A stretch of 44,661 nt of DNA from Spirochaetota bacterium (GTDB taxonomy: Bacteria; Spirochaetota; B62-G9; DRHN01): positions 1-44,661 of the forward strand of contig JAFGTF010000069.1 in assembly GCA_016934265.1 (NCBI GenBank), read 5' to 3'. Made by a program: the position numbers and the translations under genes. Below the pieces are notes generated by a model. The model saw nothing but the letters and a program-made list of their open reading frames with translations. It was not told the origin of the DNA and searched no databases. This document shows positions 24,122 through 31,857 of this stretch, piece by piece. Positions within the stretch are counted from its first letter, which is position 1, and each line of letters begins with the position of its first letter.

Positions 24122-25138
24122 TTGTCCGACATCGAAAACGACCAAAAAGGCGGCATCGGGCAAGAGCGGGTATATGTCTCCGAGATACAGAGGTTCTGCG
24201 TGCACGACGGGCCCGGCATCCGCACCGTCGTGTTCGTTCTCGGATGTCCCCTCCGATGCAAATGGTGTCAGAACCCGGAGAACATGAAGCCCGTGCCGCA
24301 GCTTCTCTTTTCCGGCGGCGGCTGCATCGGATGCGGCGCCTGCGTACCCGCCTGTCCTCGGGGTGCCAACACCGTCGACGGGGACGAACACTGCCTTCTA
24401 GACAGAAAAGCATGCACCGCCTGCGGCCGGTGCGCGGAGGTTTGTCAACCGGGGGCGAGAAAGCTCAGCGGAACGCCGTATACGGTCGACGAGGTTTACG
24501 AGGAGATCATAAAGGACCGTGTCGTGTACTCGAATACCGGCGGCGGGGTCACGCTGAGCGGCGGCGAGTTCGCCATGTACCCGGATTTCGCCCGCAGGCT
24601 CCTCGAGCGGTGCAAACGGGAAAACATCCACACCGCGCTCGAAACCTGCGGATACGTGAAATGGGAGGCGTTCGAAAGAATCGCCCCGTATACGGACCTG
24701 TTCCTCTACGACATCAAGGCCCTCGATCAAAAAACGCACAAAGAGTGGACCGGCGTGGACAACAAACAGATCCTCGAAAACCTCTCTCGTCTGCCCTCGT
24801 TGGGAAAAGAGATCATAGCGAGGGTCCCGCTCGTTCCCGGCGTCAACGACGACGAGGGCGAATTCACCGGGATCGTCGAGCTCGTGCGGTCGCTTGACTC
24901 GGTGAGGGGCCTGCATATCATGCCGTTTCATCACATCGGGCGCACGAAGTACGAGATGCTCGACAAGCCGTATCTCGTGGGCGGGCTGAAGGAGCCGGAT
25001 GAGAGGCTGCTTGAGCGGTGCAGGGATATCGCAAAAACTCACGGGCTCCTCGTCGACATAGGCGGCTCGGACTGCTTCACCGCGGTCGAGAAAAAACGGG
25101 CAAAGCGGGACGAACGGTTTTTTATCTACGACTTTTAG
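24122..25138 (+). CDS. Glycyl-radical enzyme activating enzyme (radical SAM)
   Basis: This 338-residue protein generates the glycyl radical on the preceding enzyme by reductive cleavage of SAM. The radical-SAM motif CPLRCKWC gives Cys42, Cys46 and Cys49. An inserted pair of ferredoxin motifs follows: Cys68, 71, 74, 78 and Cys98, 101, 104, 108, as in activases of dehydratase- and decarboxylase-type enzymes but not of pyruvate formate-lyase itself. GGGVTLSGGE is the SAM-binding glycine motif. The start appears to be TTG at 24122 after a GGGGAG site; no ATG fits. TTG may keep the activase at a lower level than its substrate enzyme. Its 3' end faces the TauE/SafE gene across element B. Confidence 0.95.
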   Translation: MSDIENDQKGGIGQERVYVSEIQRFCVHDGPGIRTVVFVLGCPLRCKWCQNPENMKPVPQLLFSGGGCIGCGACVPACPRGANTVDGDEHCLLDRKACTACGRCAEVCQPGARKLSGTPYTVDEVYEEIIKDRVVYSNTGGGVTLSGGEFAMYPDFARRLLERCKRENIHTALETCGYVKWEAFERIAPYTDLFLYDIKALDQKTHKEWTGVDNKQILENLSRLPSLGKEIIARVPLVPGVNDDEGEFTGIVELVRSLDSVRGLHIMPFHHIGRTKYEMLDKPYLVGGLKEPDERLLERCRDIAKTHGLLVDIGGSDCFTAVEKKRAKRDERFFIYDF

Positions 25139-25164
25139 ATACCCCGGCCACGTGGTATTCCGTT

Positions 25165-25424
25165 CTAAAATGGGGTTCTTCTCCAATTTCGTTGTTGATA
25201 TTTGACTGTAACTGTATACGAATTATTAATAGGACAAAGTGTGAGAGCTCTTTGGTATTGTTTTCTATTTGCCCCATTTCCGTATCAATACTAAAAACCT
25301 CACTCTATTTACTACCACGATTTTAAAGCTCTATAGCCTTAAAACATTATTCAATATGGAAAAGAGCCTCCCTTTATAATATATGCGTTTATACTTATCA
25401 ACTAATTCGGAGAAGAATCTAAAA
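25165..25424. repeat. Inverted-repeat element B (MITE-like)
   Basis: This is an AT-rich block of about 260 bp with terminal inverted repeats at 25176-25200 and 25396-25417 (core TTCTTCTCC...GTTG.TGATA against its complement). It aligns along most of its length with element C at 28264-28527, sharing for example TGGAAAAGAGCC and TTATCAACTAAT. An internal near-palindrome (AGGACAAA ... TTTGCCCC) could fold as RNA. It fills the gap between two convergent genes, and its right end contains the stop codon of the TauE/SafE gene. No ORF is present. Confidence 0.8.
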
Positions 25425-26228
25425 TAGATAAGAGCCGCCTCTCCCGCTCAAGAGAGCGTTAGCCGCCATAAAAACCGCAGCCGCGAGCGTGGTGAATGCG
25501 AACAGCTTCTTGAGCCCGGACGGGTTCGTCTTAAGGGAGATCCTGCTTCCGGCAAACCCGCCTGCCGCCGCGACCGCCGCCAAAGGCAGCGCCCACGCCG
25601 GATTGAAATCCCCGCCTGCGAGGTGGCCGATAAAGCCGGCGAGCGCGGTCGCCGCGACCATGGCGGACGAGGTGCCCACCGCCACACGCATCGGGACCCC
25701 GCACGCCATGACCATCAACGGAATCTTGAACGACCCCCCGGAAATCCCGACCATTCCCGCGACGAAACCGGTGAATGCGGATATCGGCAGCGCAAGCCAC
25801 AGATTCACCGTGTAGCGGTGCTCCCCGAACTTGCGGTGCCAGTATCCCGTGCGATGTGCGAAAAGTAGGGTCCGTTCTTTCGCAGGTTTGAGCATGAAGA
25901 AGGCCGCCGCAGTGAGGAGAGCGGCGAAAACGTATTTCAGCGCTCCTCCCGTTATCCGGTGAGCGACGAAGCCCCCGACCAGCGCCATGACGTCCGTCGG
26001 GGGATCTATCACGAGGGCAAGTTTCCAGTCCACCGTCCGGCGCGTTGTGTAGGTGAAGAGCGCGGCGGCGGCGGTCGTGATCAGTATGAGCTGCGCGGTG
26101 GTAGCCGCCTGATGTATCTGCATGCCCATGGCCACGAGGATCGGCACGTAAAAGTTACCGCCTCCCCGGCCCACCATGGCCATTACGACTGCTATCGAAA
26201 AAACCGCTGTAACGGCGAATATCAGCAT
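25419..26228 (-). CDS. TauE/SafE-family sulfite/organosulfur anion permease
   Basis: This is a membrane protein of about 269 residues with two copies of the family motif, MAMVGRGGGNFYVPILVAMG near the start and GMVGISGGSFKIPLMVMACGVP in the second half, and about eight helices. TauE/SafE proteins are thought to move sulfite, sulfonates or related anions; the cargo here is unknown. I place the start at ATG 26228, six bases after GGAG; ATG 26234 is an alternative. The stop codon and final residues (SYLF) come from or abut element B, so the natural C-terminus may have been altered. It is divergent from the DUF1638 gene and shares a Fur-like site with it. Confidence 0.88.
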   Translation of the reverse strand: MLIFAVTAVFSIAVVMAMVGRGGGNFYVPILVAMGMQIHQAATTAQLILITTAAAALFTYTTRRTVDWKLALVIDPPTDVMALVGGFVAHRITGGALKYVFAALLTAAAFFMLKPAKERTLLFAHRTGYWHRKFGEHRYTVNLWLALPISAFTGFVAGMVGISGGSFKIPLMVMACGVPMRVAVGTSSAMVAATALAGFIGHLAGGDFNPAWALPLAAVAAAGGFAGSRISLKTNPSGLKKLFAFTTLAAAVFMAANALLSGRGGSYLF

Positions 26229-26316
26229 CCCCATCTCCGTTTCAGAAAAAGAGTGTCGAAGCGCCCCCCGTACCTGCAATAATACACAATTGATTATCAT
26301 GCGTCTTGCTATTATT

Positions 26317-26339
26317 TTGATAATGGAAACTATTATCAA
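26317..26339. promoter_or_regulatory. Fur-like operator between TauE/SafE and DUF1638 genes
   Basis: TTGATAAT (26317-26324) and ATTATCAA (26332-26339) form an inverted repeat with a 7-bp centre. The inner 19 bp, 26319-26337, match the Fur-box consensus GATAATGATAATCATTATC at 15 positions. It ends 16 bp before the DUF1638 start codon, where bound repressor would block transcription or initiation. A related half-site, GATTATCAT, lies at 26292-26300. Iron or another Fur-family metal signal is inferred. Confidence 0.65.
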
Positions 26340-26355
26340 TAGAAAGAGGGCCGGG

Positions 26356-27009
26356 ATGAAAAATACAAGCGAAAGCAATGCGGACACGTCGTTCGAAGAG
26401 TACGCGATCATCGCATGCGGCACGTTGAGCGGTGAGATAAAGAAGCTCCAGAAAACCGGGTTTCTCAATGCCGCGAAGGTGCTGTTTACCAAACCCGGGC
26501 GCCATGAAGTCCCCCGTGAGCTCGAGGAGCAGCTCGTGCAGAAAATAAACGTCGCACGCACGCATTCCGAAAAAATCATCGTGGTGTACGGCGGAAAATT
26601 CTGCTACCTCAATGCGTCCGACCCGGGACGAACCATCGACATGATACTCACAGAACAGGGAGAAAACATCTCGAGGATACAGGCGACGCACTGTATCGAC
26701 ATGCTGGCCGGCGTCGAGGAAAGGACGAAGATCTCTGCAGGGAAAAAGGTCCTCTATCTTACACCCGGGTGGATACGATTCAGGAATTATGTATACCAGG
26801 ACTGGGACAAAGGTAAAGCAAACGAAAACTTCCCACAGCACTCAGGGGGAGCCGTCCTGCTCGATGGAATCGGCTTCTGGGACGAATACTCCGTCACGCA
26901 TCCCGAGGAGATCCTCGATTTTTCAGATTGGATGGGAATTCCCATTGCCGTACACCCCGTTTCACTGGACAGGCTGAAAACGCTGCTTGCAAGTTGCGTT
27001 TGCAATTAA
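26356..27009 (+). CDS. DUF1638-family protein
   Basis: This 217-residue protein matches the DUF1638 pattern: an opening strand AIIACGTLSGEI, the segment IIVVYGGKFCYLN, THCIDMLAG, and a late region with GGAVLLDGIGFWDEY and MGIPIAVHPVSLDRL. Conserved Cys and His residues suggest metal binding. DUF1638 genes elsewhere are often found beside corrinoid or methyl-transfer proteins, but the biochemical role is unknown. The ATG at 26356 follows GAGGGCCGGG and lies just after the Fur-like site. Two SAM methyltransferase genes follow on the same strand with gaps of 60 bp and a 14-bp overlap, so the three probably work together. Confidence 0.82.
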   Translation: MKNTSESNADTSFEEYAIIACGTLSGEIKKLQKTGFLNAAKVLFTKPGRHEVPRELEEQLVQKINVARTHSEKIIVVYGGKFCYLNASDPGRTIDMILTEQGENISRIQATHCIDMLAGVEERTKISAGKKVLYLTPGWIRFRNYVYQDWDKGKANENFPQHSGGAVLLDGIGFWDEYSVTHPEEILDFSDWMGIPIAVHPVSLDRLKTLLASCVCN

Positions 27010-27069
27010 TTGGTATACTATGGAATGGACAACCGGCGGATATAGAGGAGGTCGAGAACAAAGAAAGAC

Positions 27070-27642
27070 ATGACGCCCGATATTAAGCGGTGGTTTGAAC
27101 GGGAGGGAGAACGGTTTTTCACCGGTATCGGCCTGAAGCCGGACGACATAGTGCTCGACTTCGGCTGCGGTGAAGGCGTTTATTCGATCCCAGCCGCAAA
27201 ACTCGTAGGAATCGGAGGGGCTGTTTATGCGCTGGACCAAAACCGTCACAGCTTGAGAGTCGTCATAAAAAAGGCTGCTTCTTTCGGAATACTCAATATT
27301 GTGACTGTTCACGACCTGGATGAGTTAAAACGTGTGCTTCACGGCACCCTTTTGGACGCGGTGCTCTTTTACGATGTGATCCACTCATACTACTTCACTC
27401 GAATAGAAATAATGCACCTGCTTATGTCGATATGTCCGATGGTCCGCGCGGGCGGTCTCATATCGGTCTATCCAAGACACATGGAGCAAAATGAGACGAA
27501 TGAGGTTATAATGGAATTAAAAAAGCTTGGATTCTTCCCATCGGGAGAAAAATCGACGAACCTCATTCACGACTTCACATATACCGGCGGGTACGTCCTG
27601 CAGTTCGAAAAAACGAAAGGGAGTCGCAATGCCGAGAACTAA
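27070..27642 (+). CDS. Class I SAM-dependent methyltransferase (first of pair)
   Basis: This 190-residue protein is a compact Rossmann-like methyltransferase. Motif I is DIVLDFGCGEGVYSIPAA at about residues 23-40; the acidic motif II residue is in VYALDQN; and post-motif strands DAVLFYDVIHSY and RAGGLISVYPRH follow. No substrate-recognition domain is added, so the acceptor may be a small molecule or a metal-bound ligand. The ATG at 27070 lacks a well-placed ribosome site (AGGAGG is 19 bases upstream). An extended -10 TGGTATACT at 27011-27019 may start a separate transcript. It overlaps the next methyltransferase gene by 14 bases. Confidence 0.9.
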   Translation: MTPDIKRWFEREGERFFTGIGLKPDDIVLDFGCGEGVYSIPAAKLVGIGGAVYALDQNRHSLRVVIKKAASFGILNIVTVHDLDELKRVLHGTLLDAVLFYDVIHSYYFTRIEIMHLLMSICPMVRAGGLISVYPRHMEQNETNEVIMELKKLGFFPSGEKSTNLIHDFTYTGGYVLQFEKTKGSRNAEN

Positions 27643-28264
27643 ACCGTTCGACGACTATTATAACCACTATGAGGAGTGGTTCGAGGACAACCGTTTCGCG
27701 TGGCTGTCCGAGCTCGACGCAGTCCGCTATTTCATCCCCGAAAGCGGCAGGGGAATGGAGATCGGCGTGGGCAGCGGAAGATTCGCGGCGCATCTCGGCA
27801 TCGGGGTCGGGGTGGAGCCCTCCGAAGCGATGAGGAAGCTGGCCCGCGTCAGGGGGATCGACGTATACGACGCGGTCGCGGAAAGTCTCCCGTTCGGAGA
27901 CGGGACGTTCGATTTCGCCCTCATGGTCACCACCATCTGCTTTGTGGACGACGTACGGACGTCCTTTACCGAGGCAAGACGGGTGCTGAAAAAAGGGGGC
28001 CGGTTCATCGTTGGATTCGTGGACAGAAACAGCGACCTCGGCAGGACATACGAGATCCACAAGGAGGAAAACGTCTTTTACCGCGACGCCACCTTCTACT
28101 CGACGGACGACGTGATCGCCCTGCTCGATGAGTGCGGGTTCGAAAAACCGCAGGCCGTGCAGACGATATTCGGCGATTTCCGCATGCTCACGAGGATCGA
28201 GCCGTTTACGAAGGGGTACGGGCGGGGGGGATTCGTAGTGGTGTGCGCGAAAAACCCCTCCTGA
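27629..28264 (+). CDS. Class I SAM-dependent methyltransferase (second of pair)
   Basis: The 211-residue protein has a UbiE/Methyltransf_11-type fold: motif I GMEIGVGSGRFAAHLG, motif II GVGVEPSEAM, then DGTFDFALMVTTICFVDD and RVLKKGGRFIVGFVDRNS. The opening DDYYNHYEEWFEDNRFAWLSELDAV resembles a branch found beside metal- or corrinoid-related genes, though this is a loose impression. It begins inside the previous methyltransferase gene, implying coupled translation and related roles. The two proteins differ in sequence, so they are not a recent duplication. Inverted-repeat element C begins exactly at its stop codon. Confidence 0.92.
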   Translation: MPRTKPFDDYYNHYEEWFEDNRFAWLSELDAVRYFIPESGRGMEIGVGSGRFAAHLGIGVGVEPSEAMRKLARVRGIDVYDAVAESLPFGDGTFDFALMVTTICFVDDVRTSFTEARRVLKKGGRFIVGFVDRNSDLGRTYEIHKEENVFYRDATFYSTDDVIALLDECGFEKPQAVQTIFGDFRMLTRIEPFTKGYGRGGFVVVCAKNPS

Positions 28265-28527
28265 AGTTTAGGATCTTCTCCAATTTCGTTGCTGATATAT
28301 GATCAACAATCACGCTAATTATTAATGGGACAAAGGGGAAAAGTTCTTTAGTCTGTTTTCTATTTGTCCCATTTCTGTACCTATGATAGAAAACCTCAAT
28401 CCGGTTTATACAACGAATTTTTAAAGTGCTATTGCCGTAATAACAGTATTCGATGTGGAAAAGAGCCTTTTTTTTATACTATACGTTTATCCTTATCAAC
28501 TAATCTGGAGCAGAACTAAAAGTTTAT
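28264..28527. repeat. Inverted-repeat element C (MITE-like)
   Basis: About 264 bp, a close relative of element B, with terminal inverted repeats at 28273-28297 and 28494-28515. An internal ten-base inverted repeat, ATGGGACAAA ... TTTGTCCCAT, is perfect here. It starts at the last base of the methyltransferase stop codon and fills most of the space to the convergent YbjQ gene. The remaining 28528-28671 shows no gene or hairpin. Confidence 0.8.
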
Positions 28528-28671
28528 AAAGCAGAAAGAACCGGCGTTTTTGTTTTGTCGTTGTGCCCTAAGCGGGCGCCTGCCTGCAATCCGGTCGAAC
28601 GCGAGAATCGTGTCGTAGCGGATACGTAAGACCGCGGGTGAAAAAACCGACGAAAAAATCGCTCCGTCCGT

Positions 28672-28986
28672 CTACGACAGCTTCACCGCGGTGCCGTACG
28701 CGAGTATCTCCGCAGCGCCCGCCATCGTCTGCGAGGTAGTGTACCGGATGTTCACGACCGCGTTCGCGCCGAGCTTTTCGGCTTCCTCGATCATCCTACT
28801 CGTGGCGTCGTCTCTCGCGTTAGTGAGCATCTCCGTATACGCTTTGATCTCCCCGCCGATAAGCGTTTTCAACCCCGCCCCGATATCCTTGCCTAGGTGC
28901 TTGGAATGAACGGTATTGCCGCGTACGAGTCCAAGCACCTCTTTAATCTCTTTTCCCGCCACCGTCGGCGTGTTTACCAGTATCAC
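28672..28986 (-). CDS. YbjQ/UPF0145 (DUF74) family protein
   Basis: At 104 residues the length and sequence match the family: ILVNTPTVAGKEIKEVLGLVRGNTVHSKHLGKDIGAG opens it, followed by EMLTNARDDATSRMIEEAEKLGANAVVNIRY and a closing strand AEILAYGTAVKL. These proteins form pentameric rings and are sometimes called heavy-metal-binding; their function is unsettled. The start is GTG at 28986, after a strong GAGGAGG site; the longer upstream frame lacks support and would disrupt the typical N-terminus. The gene stands alone between element C and a gene-free stretch. Confidence 0.93.
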   Translation of the reverse strand: MILVNTPTVAGKEIKEVLGLVRGNTVHSKHLGKDIGAGLKTLIGGEIKAYTEMLTNARDDATSRMIEEAEKLGANAVVNIRYTTSQTMAGAAEILAYGTAVKLS

Positions 28987-29359
28987 CTGTAACCCTCCTC
29001 GTTTATTGATGGGCGTGGCGAATCGATATCGCACTACCAACGATCGCACACTACCTTGTCGCCGAATCGTCACCCGAGCGGTATTCTCCATACACCCTGG
29101 CGCCGGGTTCCGAAGCGCTCCTCGTTATTCGATCGCCTCATAATACTATGGAGGATTCAACCGATCAAGCGGCTTATGTGTTTACGGCATCACGCAGGTA
29201 GTAACAAGCGAACGCATTTTCGTTTCCTGCAAGCACCCGGTGTTCCGAAAGTCCGGTCATTGCGAGTGAAAACTATATGGAGCTTATTAAATTCCACATA
29301 GAACTTTGGCAGAGATGGATTCGCCGTAAGAGCTGAAAGCTGACATCCAACGGCTGATA
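28987..29359. other. Gene-free stretch with REP-like fragment and GCTGA-type cluster
   Basis: Positions 29256-29270 (GTCATTGCGAGTGAA) match the head of the REP-like element seen at 40790, 40852, 43594 and 43707, but no full tail follows. At 29331-29356 a degenerate AGCTGAAAGCTGACATCC-type cluster is present. No gene-like frame was found. Confidence 0.5.
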
Positions 29360-31834
29360 TTACATGTCCTCCGGGTTCAGCCCGTAGAGGGTGCCTTTAT
29401 CCGTCGCCGCTACGATCGTGCCGCCGATTATCCCGGGCATCGCACTAACCTGCCCGTCGAGCCCGATTCGCTTTTGTACCGTCCCGCTAGCCGCATCCGC
29501 CGCGATGAGCTGTCCGGCCCTAGTTCCGTAGTAGAGGACGCCGTCATGGCAGAGCGGCGGGCACGTCGAAGAGACGGGCTTGAAGAGCTCTCTCCCGTCC
29601 TTCAGCGAGAGCGCGTAGAACCTGTCGCCGATAAACGGGTAGGCCCCCTCGTCGCCCACCGTTATGTCCGTAAAGACCCCTTTTTCGACCTTGTGCTCCC
29701 ACATCACCCGGCTTTTTTTCAGGTCCACCGCAGCCACGGTCCCCTTTCTGCCCGCGAAGATACACGTGTCGCCCGACACGGTAGGAGCGAGGCTCACCGG
29801 CTGAAGGGCCCCCGTTTTGATTGTTTTCTCGGTGCTTCCCGTATCCGGGTTTATTACGAGGAGCTCGCCGTTGCGGTTTGCGATGACGAGCTTCCCGTCC
29901 CAGAACGAGGGGGAGCAGTTCGAGCCGCCGGAAACGGGAAGCTTCCTCTTCTCGCTCAGGTTCCTCTCGTCTAAAAACACGAGCGAATCGTCCGACGGAT
30001 AGACGAGGACGCCCTCACAGCACACGGGGCTCCTTCCGAACAGGTGGCTCGACAACTCTCCCTTTCCGACCGGTGTCTTGGATAAAACCGTTCCCTTTTC
30101 CGTGTCCATCGCTAAAAGCTCTTTCTGGCCGGAGAAAAAGACCCCGCGTTCCGAGACGACGGGAATCGAGTTTTCATTGGGAGCGTTTTCCGTCTTTACC
30201 TCCCAGAGCCTCTTCCCCCCGCCGTCGCAGCAGAACACCCTGCCCGAATCGTCGGCTGCGAAGATTTTGTCTTTCGAGACGACGACCGCCCTGACGAACT
30301 TCCCGCCGCCTGAAGAGAGCTTCCAGGTCACTGGATGCTTCACCCGTTGCAGCTGGATCGAGACCTCCTGCTTCTTCTCGTCGAGCACCGTCACCATGCG
30401 CCTTTCTGAAACGTAGCCGTCGAGCACTGCCCTGATTTCGAGGGTCTCGCCGGGCGGGTAGAGGTCGCTTGAGCCGCCTTTTCCCTTCGTCTCGCCGGCA
30501 ACGATGATACTCGCGTCCTCGGGCTCGACTTTGATGTCGAGCCGCGTATAGCTCTTGAGCTCGACCGACACGGCCTGCGTTTTCTCGTCCGACACCTCGA
30601 CTTCCCGCTCGACCGTGATGTATCCCTGAAGCTCCGCCCGTATTGAAAGAACCGTCCCCGGCTCGTAGAGCTCCTTTATCGTCCCCCTGCCACGCTCTTC
30701 GCCGTTCACGAAGATGACGGCGTCCTTCGGATCGACCTTTATCGTGACCTTCGTATAGAGGGCCTTCTCTTCCGCCTTTTCCTTTCTCGCGATCACCATC
30801 TCGACCTCTTTCGGCCGTATCGTTTCGATCGTCTTGAGCTGTTCTTGCACTTCGCCGGTCGTGGTCTCAGGCTTCTTCAGCACCTCCTCCTTGACGGTCA
30901 CCGCTTTCTTCTCCGCCGTCGTTGCGACGCTTTTTTTCAGCTCCGATATATCTTCCTTGAGCTGTCGGATCTTCTCCGCCTCTTTCTGTGCCTTCTTTTC
31001 CGGCATTCGGTCGATCTCGCGCTCCTTCGTTTCGACGGCGGAAGCTTTTTGATCTATCGCCTTTATCTTCTTCTCGATCTCTTTCGATATCTCCTCGAAC
31101 TCGCGGGTCGCCTCCTCCGCCTGCCCCGCGTCGAGGGTCACCTCTTTTTCTTCCGTTACGATGATCGCCGGAAGCTCGAGCCCGTCGAGAGTCTCCCTCG
31201 CCGTTTCGGTCGCAAGCCCTCTCTTGATCTCCTCCATCTTCTCCGCGACCCTGGGCGGAACCACGGAGACCTCCCCCTCTTTCACCGCGATCTTCGTCGT
31301 CTCCCTCTTGACCGCCTTCACCACGAACTCCGTTCCCCTCACACCCGCGAGGGCGGTGTCCGTGGTGACTTCGAACTTCTCACCCTTGGAGAGTTTCGAC
31401 ACCTTGCAGAGGAGATCGCCCTCGATGAGCTTGACGTTCACGCGGTTCTGCTCTTCTTTGAGGTATATATCGCGCATTGCTACCTCGGTGGATTCCTGTA
31501 TCCGTATGATGCCGAGATCGGTGAACTGCACCTCGCAGAACGATTCCGGCTCTGTTTTGATCATATCCTCTATGCCGATGAACTCGTCGATGTCGCACGG
31601 GTTCCATTCGGTGCCGCTTTTCAAGAAAACGTCCCCGGAGAGGTAGGTGATATAGCCCTCGAGCAAAAACGCTTCTTTTTCGGCCTCCGCCTCCCTTGCA
31701 GGCTCCACCGCTTCGGCCTCCGGCTCTTTTTCCTCGACTTTGGGCGCCGCCTTTTTTTCCTTCTCCCCGCACCCGAATAGGAGGGAAAGAAAAAGCGGGA
31801 TCATGATACATAGATATAACGGTCTTGTCTTCAT
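29360..31834 (-). CDS. FecR-PEGA-PQQ-propeller lipoprotein
   Basis: This 824-residue lipoprotein has lipobox LLFGC (Cys22), an acidic linker to about 55, and a FecR domain at about 58-190 (YLSGDVFLKSGTEW, then TDTALAGVRGTEFVVK). A long charged coiled coil runs from about 190 to 355. Two PEGA domains follow (VTIKVDPKDAVIFVNGEERG and LDIKVEPEDASIIVAGETKG), each of about 70 residues. A C-terminal PQQ-type beta-propeller runs from about 510 (SKDKIFAADDSGRVFCCD, ending DKGTLYGLNPEDM). All modules bind peptidoglycan, carbohydrate or protein in other systems; no enzymatic residues are seen. It follows the 1,268-residue propeller gene after 23 bp and shares PEGA and PQQ modules with it. A structural or sensory role in the envelope is inferred. 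Confidence 0.85.
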   Translation of the reverse strand: MKTRPLYLCIMIPLFLSLLFGCGEKEKKAAPKVEEKEPEAEAVEPAREAEAEKEAFLLEGYITYLSGDVFLKSGTEWNPCDIDEFIGIEDMIKTEPESFCEVQFTDLGIIRIQESTEVAMRDIYLKEEQNRVNVKLIEGDLLCKVSKLSKGEKFEVTTDTALAGVRGTEFVVKAVKRETTKIAVKEGEVSVVPPRVAEKMEEIKRGLATETARETLDGLELPAIIVTEEKEVTLDAGQAEEATREFEEISKEIEKKIKAIDQKASAVETKEREIDRMPEKKAQKEAEKIRQLKEDISELKKSVATTAEKKAVTVKEEVLKKPETTTGEVQEQLKTIETIRPKEVEMVIARKEKAEEKALYTKVTIKVDPKDAVIFVNGEERGRGTIKELYEPGTVLSIRAELQGYITVEREVEVSDEKTQAVSVELKSYTRLDIKVEPEDASIIVAGETKGKGGSSDLYPPGETLEIRAVLDGYVSERRMVTVLDEKKQEVSIQLQRVKHPVTWKLSSGGGKFVRAVVVSKDKIFAADDSGRVFCCDGGGKRLWEVKTENAPNENSIPVVSERGVFFSGQKELLAMDTEKGTVLSKTPVGKGELSSHLFGRSPVCCEGVLVYPSDDSLVFLDERNLSEKRKLPVSGGSNCSPSFWDGKLVIANRNGELLVINPDTGSTEKTIKTGALQPVSLAPTVSGDTCIFAGRKGTVAAVDLKKSRVMWEHKVEKGVFTDITVGDEGAYPFIGDRFYALSLKDGRELFKPVSSTCPPLCHDGVLYYGTRAGQLIAADAASGTVQKRIGLDGQVSAMPGIIGGTIVAATDKGTLYGLNPEDM

Positions 31835-31857
31835 GGAAAAGACTCCTTACACGGTTT

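Noticed and set aside
22879..24261. A 460-codon open frame on the minus strand
   Set aside because: It lies wholly opposite the glycyl-radical enzyme and activase genes, has no ribosome site or known motif, and is a shadow of GC-rich codon use.
25140..25430. Element B considered as a riboswitch or leader RNA
   Set aside because: It lies downstream of both neighbouring genes, not upstream, and has a second copy with transposon-like ends.
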